Made by a program: the position numbers and the translations under genes. The notes under the pieces were generated by a model. It saw nothing but the letters and a program-made list of their open reading frames with translations, was not told the origin of the DNA and did not search any database. From the NCBI GenBank assembly GCA_947373075.1, contig CANBWF010000044.1, forward strand, positions 1-9,645: 9,645 nucleotides of DNA, in the 5' to 3' direction. This document shows positions 5,975-9,645 of this stretch, in pieces; position 1 is the stretch's first letter, and every line of letters starts with the position of its first letter. This DNA is from Actinomycetota bacterium. Lineage in GTDB: Bacteria > Actinomycetota > Actinomycetes > S36-B12 > UBA5976.

Positions 5975-7717
5975 ATGCAAATCCATAAGTACGATGTCAT
6001 CATTGTCGGCGCCGGTGGCGCAGGCATGCGTGCTGCTCTTGAATCAAGTTCGCGAGCACACACAGCAGTTCTAACTAAGTTGTACCCAACTCGCTCACAT
6101 ACCGGTGCTGCGCAAGGCGGAATGTGCGCCGCTCTTGCCAATGTGGAAGAAGACAACTGGGAATGGCATACTTTCGACACCATTAAAGGTGGCGACTACT
6201 TAGTCGATCAAGATGCTGCTGAAGTTATGTGTAAGGAAGCTATCGACGCGGTAATTGATCTTGAAAAAATGGGGCTACCGTTTAACCGCACACCTGAAGG
6301 CAAGATTGATCAGCGCCGGTTTGGCGGCCACACACGTAACCACGGCGAAGCTGCAGTGCGTCGCTCATGCTACGCAGCCGACCGCACAGGCCACATGATT
6401 TTGCAGACCTTGTACCAGAACTGCATTAAACAAAATGTTGAGTTCTACAACGAGTTTTATGTCCTTGATTTACTGTTCAATGAAGATAGCGATGGCAACC
6501 CGATTACAGCGGGCGTGGTTGCCTATGAACTCGCGACTGGCGAAATTCATGTATTTCAGGCAAAGAGTGTCATTCTGGCAACTGGCGGTTACGGCAAGGT
6601 CTGGAAAACTACCTCTAATGCCCACACACTTACCGGCGATAGCATGGGTATCGTGCTTCGCAAAGGTCTGCCGCTTGAAGACATGGAGTTTTACCAGTTC
6701 CATCCAACAGGCTTGGCTGGACTAGGTGTTCTGTTAACTGAAGGTGCCCGAGGAGAAGGCGGCATTTTGCGCAATGCCTCCGGCGAACGCTTCATGGAGC
6801 GATACGCGCCAACCATTAAAGATTTGGCTCCACGGGACATGGTTGCCCGAGCAATGGTCATGGAAGTACGTGAGGGCCGCGGCGCTGGCCCACATAAAGA
6901 TTACGTATACCTGGACTTAACCCATCTTCCTGCTGAGCAGATCGAAACCAAACTGCCTGACATTATGGAATTCGCACGTACTTACCTTGGCGTGGATCCC
7001 CTAACTGAACGCGTGCCGGTGTTCCCAACTGCGCACTACGCAATGGGCGGTGTTCCAACAGACATCACAACCAAGGTGCTGCGCAACAACACTGACTTTG
7101 TTCCTGGGCTCTTTGCCGCAGGTGAAGTTGCCTGTGTTTCGGTGCATGGCGCTAACCGTTTGGGCACTAACTCCCTTTTGGACATCAATGTGTTTGGCCG
7201 CCGAGCGGGAATTGCAGCAGCTGAATACGCAGTTAGCGCGGAGTTCGTCGAATTACCAGAAAATCCAACAGCCGATGTTGAAGCGCTGCTTAGCGGGGTT
7301 CTAGAAAACACTGGCCAAGAGCGAGTAGCAACATTGCGCCGCGAAATGCAAAACACAATGGATATGAATGCTCAGGTCTACCGCAATGATGAAACGCTTT
7401 CTCAGGCACTTAATGATGTGCGCGGCCTTAAGGCGCGATTGACGAACATTTCGATTCAAGATAAAGGCAAGCGTTACAACACAGACCTGCTTGAAGCTAT
7501 TGAGCTTGGATTCTTGCTTGATCTTGCTGAAGTTACTGTGGTTAGTGCCCTAGCCCGTAAAGAATCTCGTGGAGCTCATGCCCGTGAAGATTATCAAACG
7601 CGTGATGACGTGAATTTCATGCAACACACAATGGCCTACCAAACAGGCGAGGAAATCGATTTGGACTACAAGCCCGTTGTGTTCACCCGCTACGAACCGA
7701 TGGAGCGTAAATACTGA
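5975..7717 (+). CDS. sdhA: Succinate dehydrogenase flavoprotein subunit SdhA
   Basis: SdhA is the catalytic subunit that oxidises succinate to fumarate and passes electrons to FAD, then SdhB. The 580 residues are full length. The N-terminal dinucleotide fold is VIIVGAGGAGMRAA (8-21). His42 in TRSHTGAAQGG is the covalent FAD attachment site. Active-site residues are visible: His243 in YQFHPTGLAG, Arg292 in MVARAMVMEVREGRG (likely proton-transfer Arg), His354 in AHYAMGG, and Arg395 in HGANRLGTNS. The C-terminus FTRYEPMERKY is typical. The ATG is preceded by AGGAG (5966-5970). The stop TGA overlaps the sdhB ATG by one base. Strong Sdh-like residues and the flanking two-anchor pair favour a complex working as succinate dehydrogenase; fumarate reduction in reverse cannot be excluded. 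Confidence 0.97.
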   Translation: MQIHKYDVIIVGAGGAGMRAALESSSRAHTAVLTKLYPTRSHTGAAQGGMCAALANVEEDNWEWHTFDTIKGGDYLVDQDAAEVMCKEAIDAVIDLEKMGLPFNRTPEGKIDQRRFGGHTRNHGEAAVRRSCYAADRTGHMILQTLYQNCIKQNVEFYNEFYVLDLLFNEDSDGNPITAGVVAYELATGEIHVFQAKSVILATGGYGKVWKTTSNAHTLTGDSMGIVLRKGLPLEDMEFYQFHPTGLAGLGVLLTEGARGEGGILRNASGERFMERYAPTIKDLAPRDMVARAMVMEVREGRGAGPHKDYVYLDLTHLPAEQIETKLPDIMEFARTYLGVDPLTERVPVFPTAHYAMGGVPTDITTKVLRNNTDFVPGLFAAGEVACVSVHGANRLGTNSLLDINVFGRRAGIAAAEYAVSAEFVELPENPTADVEALLSGVLENTGQERVATLRREMQNTMDMNAQVYRNDETLSQALNDVRGLKARLTNISIQDKGKRYNTDLLEAIELGFLLDLAEVTVVSALARKESRGAHAREDYQTRDDVNFMQHTMAYQTGEEIDLDYKPVVFTRYEPMERKY

Positions 7718-8496
7718 TGCGTAAATCAAAAACAGCGGTAGTAAATACTCAATCACCGGCAACTGATTCAGATTTATCAATTCCACAATCATTCACTGTT
7801 ACGGTAAGCGTGCGCCGTTTTAACCCTGATGTGGATCAAGAAACTTACCTGCAAGATTTTGAAGTAGAAATGTACGCAACTGACCGAGTGTTGGACGCTC
7901 TGCACAAAATCAAGTGGGAACAAGATGGTTCACTAAGTTTCCGCCGCTCTTGCGGGCACGGAATTTGTGGATCAGATGCAATGCGAATCAACGGTTTAAA
8001 TCGTCTGGCTTGTAAAACTCTGATGAAAGATTTGGATGTAACTAAACCAATCATTATTGAGGCAATCAAAGGTTTGCCACTAGAAAAAGACTTGATTGTC
8101 GACATGGAGCCATTCTTTGCTGCCTACCGCGAAGTGCTGCCATTCTTGATGCCAAGTGGAGCAGAACCAGAGCGTGAACGTATCCAGTCCCAGGAAGATC
8201 GTGCACGCTTTGATGACAGCACTAAGTGCATCTTGTGCGCGGCATGCACAACTAGCTGCCCAGTCTTTTGGACCGATAATCAGTACTTTGGCCCGCAAGC
8301 CATTGTTGGCGCACATCGATTTATTTTCGATAGTCGCGACTCTGGCGCAGCTAGTCGCCTTGAAGTACTTAATTCAAAAGAAGGCGTATGGCGGTGCCGT
8401 ACGACCTTTAACTGCACTGATGCCTGCCCACGCGGGATTCAAATAACCCAGGCGATCGCCGAAGTTAAACAAGCGTTAATTCGCGGCAAGATTTAA
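7717..8496 (+). CDS. sdhB: Succinate dehydrogenase iron-sulfur subunit SdhB
   Basis: SdhB carries electrons from FAD to quinone through three clusters. The 259 residues contain the [2Fe-2S] ligands Cys79, Cys84, Asp87 and Cys99 (SCGHGICGSD...LAC), with Asp as third ligand as in E. coli. The [4Fe-4S] ligands are Cys171, Cys174, Cys177 and Cys237. The [3Fe-4S] ligands are Cys181, Cys227 and Cys233 (CILCAACTTSCPVFW and WRCRTTFNCTDACPRG). No ligand is missing. Compared with E. coli, the quinone-side Trp164 position is Thr186 and the His207 position is Arg228. A hydrophilic N-terminal tail of about 24 residues precedes the ferredoxin fold. The gene starts within the sdhA stop, is last in the operon, and ends 11 bases before a strong hairpin. 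Confidence 0.97.
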   Translation: MRKSKTAVVNTQSPATDSDLSIPQSFTVTVSVRRFNPDVDQETYLQDFEVEMYATDRVLDALHKIKWEQDGSLSFRRSCGHGICGSDAMRINGLNRLACKTLMKDLDVTKPIIIEAIKGLPLEKDLIVDMEPFFAAYREVLPFLMPSGAEPERERIQSQEDRARFDDSTKCILCAACTTSCPVFWTDNQYFGPQAIVGAHRFIFDSRDSGAASRLEVLNSKEGVWRCRTTFNCTDACPRGIQITQAIAEVKQALIRGKI

Positions 8497-8507
8497 TAAC
8501 TTAAAAA

Positions 8508-8547
8508 TAAGTAGGGCCTCAGTCGATTACGACTGAGGCCCTACTTA
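8508..8547. terminator. Bidirectional intrinsic terminator between sdhB and the lipoprotein gene
   Basis: An 18-base arm (8508-8525) and its exact complement (8530-8547) enclose the loop ATTA. It lies between two convergent genes. For the minus-strand gene the stem is followed by TATTTTTAAG, a proper T-rich tail. For sdhB the following bases AAAGGTTCTTT are a weaker tail, though the long GC-rich stem should still stop transcription. Confidence 0.9.
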
Positions 8548-8560
8548 AAGGTTCTTTACT

Positions 8561-9166
8561 TTAAGCTGACTTGCAACCATATGCCTTACGGGTTGCTTTA
8601 ATAAGCGCGCTCTGAATATCAGAATCGTAAGTTACTTCATTGGCGATGTAACTACCTAGCGTGAAGTCATCCAAACCAGTTGCGACGTAAGAGCAAAGCG
8701 CACCCTTTGCATATTTAAGTAATGCAGCGTAGCGAATCTTGTAAGTCAATGGATCTTCATCAACTTTGAGATCCCAAGCTTTTGGATCGAACTTAGTTAG
8801 GCGGGTGAATTCCTTTTCAAAAATCTGTTCTTTTGAATCTAACTTGATTGGAGGCTTTGGCTTAACCGTTTGAACAGTTGGCTTCTTTACTGTTGGATCA
8901 ACCTTTACTGGCTCATCAGTAGTAGCCTCTGGCGTTGGCTTCATTGTTGGCTTAACTGTTGGCTTAACTGTTGGCTTGTGTGTTGGCTTGTGTGTTGGCT
9001 TGTGTGTTGGCTTTACGCTTGCACTCGCACTCGCAGATACTGACGCTGACGCTGATGGTTCAGCCGAGTTCTTGCTCTTGGAGCATGATGCTACTGAAAT
9101 GGCCATTGCCAAACCAAGAAAACCAACCAGTACTTTCTGGCTCACATTGCGGGAATTATTCAACAT
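8561..9166 (-). CDS. Predicted lipoprotein with Ser/Ala and KPT-repeat linker
   Basis: The 201 residues from ATG 9166 are preceded by AGAAGGA. A TTG at 9190 would add eight residues and is less likely because it precedes that site. The N-terminus is a lipoprotein signal: basic start, hydrophobic VLVGFLGLAMAISV, then lipobox VASC with Cys28 as the lipidated residue. After it come a Ser-Ala-Val stretch (about 35-51), then about 30 residues of KPTH/KPTV/KPTM repeats, a flexible positively charged stalk suited to crossing the cell wall. The C-terminal ~95 residues form a small, probably helical domain with two cysteines (in GALCSYV and AYGCKSA) that could form a disulfide outside the cell. The GxxC...YxC spacing is reminiscent of small actinobacterial secreted domains such as DUF732, but I cannot confirm this. 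No function is assigned. It is convergent with sdhB, sharing its terminator. Confidence 0.82.
   Translation of the reverse strand: MLNNSRNVSQKVLVGFLGLAMAISVASCSKSKNSAEPSASASVSASASASVKPTHKPTHKPTHKPTVKPTVKPTMKPTPEATTDEPVKVDPTVKKPTVQTVKPKPPIKLDSKEQIFEKEFTRLTKFDPKAWDLKVDEDPLTYKIRYAALLKYAKGALCSYVATGLDDFTLGSYIANEVTYDSDIQSALIKATRKAYGCKSA
8934..9017. repeat. Seven tandem 12-base units inside the lipoprotein gene
   Basis: Seven units begin GTTGGCTT on the plus strand: one ending CATT, two AACT, three GTGT, one TACG. On the coding strand they encode the KPT-x repeats. Units 2-3 and 4-6 are identical in DNA, which points to recent slippage or duplication. The 12-base period keeps the reading frame, so copy number could vary without inactivating the gene. 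Confidence 0.9.
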
Positions 9167-9195
9167 TGCCTTTTCCTTCTCTTTAACCAATTAAG

Positions 9196-9208
9196 ACGAG
9201 TTACTCGT
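9196..9208. promoter_or_regulatory. Perfect palindrome next to the lipoprotein promoter
   Basis: ACGAGTTACTCGT has 6-base arms around a single central base. The one-base centre is too tight for an RNA hairpin, so a dimeric repressor site is the simpler reading. It lies just downstream of the candidate -10 element, where a repressor would block initiation. The binding protein is unknown. Confidence 0.3.
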
Positions 9209-9210
9209 GA

Positions 9211-9216
9211 ATTGTA
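9211..9216 (-). promoter_or_regulatory. Candidate -10 element for the lipoprotein gene
   Basis: On the minus strand this reads TACAAT, one base from TATAAT, and would place transcription start near 9204, about 38 bases before the ATG at 9166. The -35 region is poor; TTGGAA occurs upstream but only 12 bases away. Confidence 0.4.
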
Positions 9217-9292
9217 ACCCAAAAATACTTCCAAGATAAAGTCGCATTTTTTGGCTTACCGTTAACGAACACCTAACTATTTATTTAATTAT

Positions 9293-9310
9293 AAGCCCCC
9301 TTTTGGGCTT
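9293..9310. terminator. Small GC-stem hairpin downstream of the ABC transporter gene
   Basis: AAGCCC (9293-9298) pairs with GGGCTT (9305-9310) across a 6-base loop. On the minus strand it is followed by an A/T-rich stretch rather than a pure T-run. It is the second hairpin after the ABC gene stop and may be a back-up terminator. Confidence 0.4.
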
Positions 9311-9330
9311 TCTACCGCCCTACTAAAATC

Positions 9331-9351
9331 CAGAAACTTATTAGGTTTCTG
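9331..9351 (-). terminator. Probable terminator of the ABC transporter gene
   Basis: CAGAAAC (9331-9337) and GTTTCTG (9345-9351) form a 7-base perfect stem with a 7-base loop. On the minus strand the stem is followed by GATTTTAG. It lies 37 bases past the stop codon of the ABC ATPase gene. Confidence 0.5.
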
Positions 9352-9387
9352 CGTTCTAGTTGCAATGAAATTTACTAATTCATCGAC

Positions 9388-9645
9388 CTAGATGGAAAAA
9401 TCGACTCCAGTTGCTGCCGCAGGGCTGCTAAGCCCGATTAATCCAGAAGTCTCTGGGTAATGACAAGCAACCTGGTGATTTGGCACAATCTCGCGCAATT
9501 CAGGCACCTCTGTGGCGCAACGCTCCTGAGCTTTCCAGCAGCGGGTGCGGAACACACAGCCACTTGGTGGGTTGCTCGGGCTAGGTAGATCGCCAGTGAG
9601 GATGATGCGTTCGCGGTCACGTTCGCGGTCGGGATCTGGAACAGG
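9388..9645 (-). CDS. Oligopeptide/dipeptide ABC transporter ATP-binding protein (C-terminal part)
   Basis: Only the last 86 codons are in the window, ending at TAG (9390-9388). The fragment PVPDPDRERDRERIILTGD followed by PSPSNPPSGCVFRTRC is the oligopeptide/dipeptide C-terminal extension found after the nucleotide-binding domain of OppD/OppF/DppD/DppF proteins. Four cysteines (fragment positions 30, 36, 43 and 61; GCVFRTRC, RC, VACH) match the set that binds a [4Fe-4S] cluster in related dipeptide/oligopeptide importers. The Walker motifs lie outside the window, and whether it is the D- or F-type ATPase cannot be told. It would power peptide uptake at the inner face of the membrane. Its partners should lie beyond 9645. 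About 20 residues after VACH are a variable tail. Confidence 0.9.
   Translation of the reverse strand, partial: PVPDPDRERDRERIILTGDLPSPSNPPSGCVFRTRCWKAQERCATEVPELREIVPNHQVACHYPETSGLIGLSSPAAATGVDFSI

Noticed and set aside
7036..7356. Minus-strand frame of 106 codons
   Set aside because: It is antisense to the conserved C-terminal part of sdhA and has no independent support.
8934..9017. CRISPR-like repeat array
   Set aside because: The 12-base units are directly adjacent with no spacers and are in frame within a coding gene.
8971..9194. Plus-strand frames opposite the lipoprotein gene, with a CVGL/CVLA repeat
   Set aside because: The repeated peptides are just the antisense reading of the 12-base tandem repeats. 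The minus-strand frame has a signal peptide, lipobox and Shine-Dalgarno sequence.
9438..9620. Minus-strand frame of 60 codons near the window end
   Set aside because: It overlaps, in another frame, the ABC transporter C-terminus, which carries the diagnostic NPPSGC and VACH motifs.

Overview
The window reads as chromosomal core-metabolism DNA from an actinobacterium with unusually A+T-tolerant codon use. The acyl-CoA carboxylase with a small epsilon subunit, the order birA | accD-accE-maf-accA, the sdhC-D-A-B order and the lipobox/KPT-repeat lipoprotein are all actinobacterial. Base composition looks far less GC-rich than in Streptomyces or Mycobacterium. Together with the tight gene packing, this fits a streamlined aquatic lineage such as the acI/Nanopelagicales group; that placement is inference.

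Layout. (1) 1-772, minus: biotin-protein ligase BirA, lacking only its last few codons at the window edge. (2) 815-5037, plus: acyl-CoA carboxylase locus, with beta subunit (accD), epsilon subunit (accE), the Maf nucleotide pyrophosphatase and the biotin-carrying alpha subunit (accA). (3) 5038-5159: regulatory gap with a CRP/GlxR-like site embedded in overlapping inverted repeats. (4) 5160-8496, plus: succinate dehydrogenase sdhC-sdhD-sdhA-sdhB, tightly coupled. (5) 8508-8547: long perfect hairpin terminator shared by convergent genes. (6) 8561-9166, minus: predicted lipoprotein with a KPT-repeat stalk. (7) 9167-9387: short non-coding gap with a candidate promoter, a palindrome and two small hairpins. 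(8) 9388-9645, minus: C-terminal end of an oligopeptide/dipeptide ABC transporter ATPase.

The genes form a coherent set. BirA attaches biotin to Lys549 of AccA, and AccA and AccD with AccE carboxylate acyl-CoA. Methylmalonyl-CoA formed from propionyl-CoA could be turned into succinyl-CoA and then succinate, the substrate of the adjacent Sdh complex; the genes linking the two are not in this window. Several neighbouring genes overlap by one base (TAATG or TGATG), which suggests translational coupling.

I see no mobile element, CRISPR array, RNA gene, prophage or defence locus, and no convincing undescribed system. The points most worth a second look are an Ile at the substrate-specificity position of AccD, the CRP/GlxR-like site before sdhC, a Leu in the biotin-binding loop of BirA, and the tandem repeat in the lipoprotein gene.
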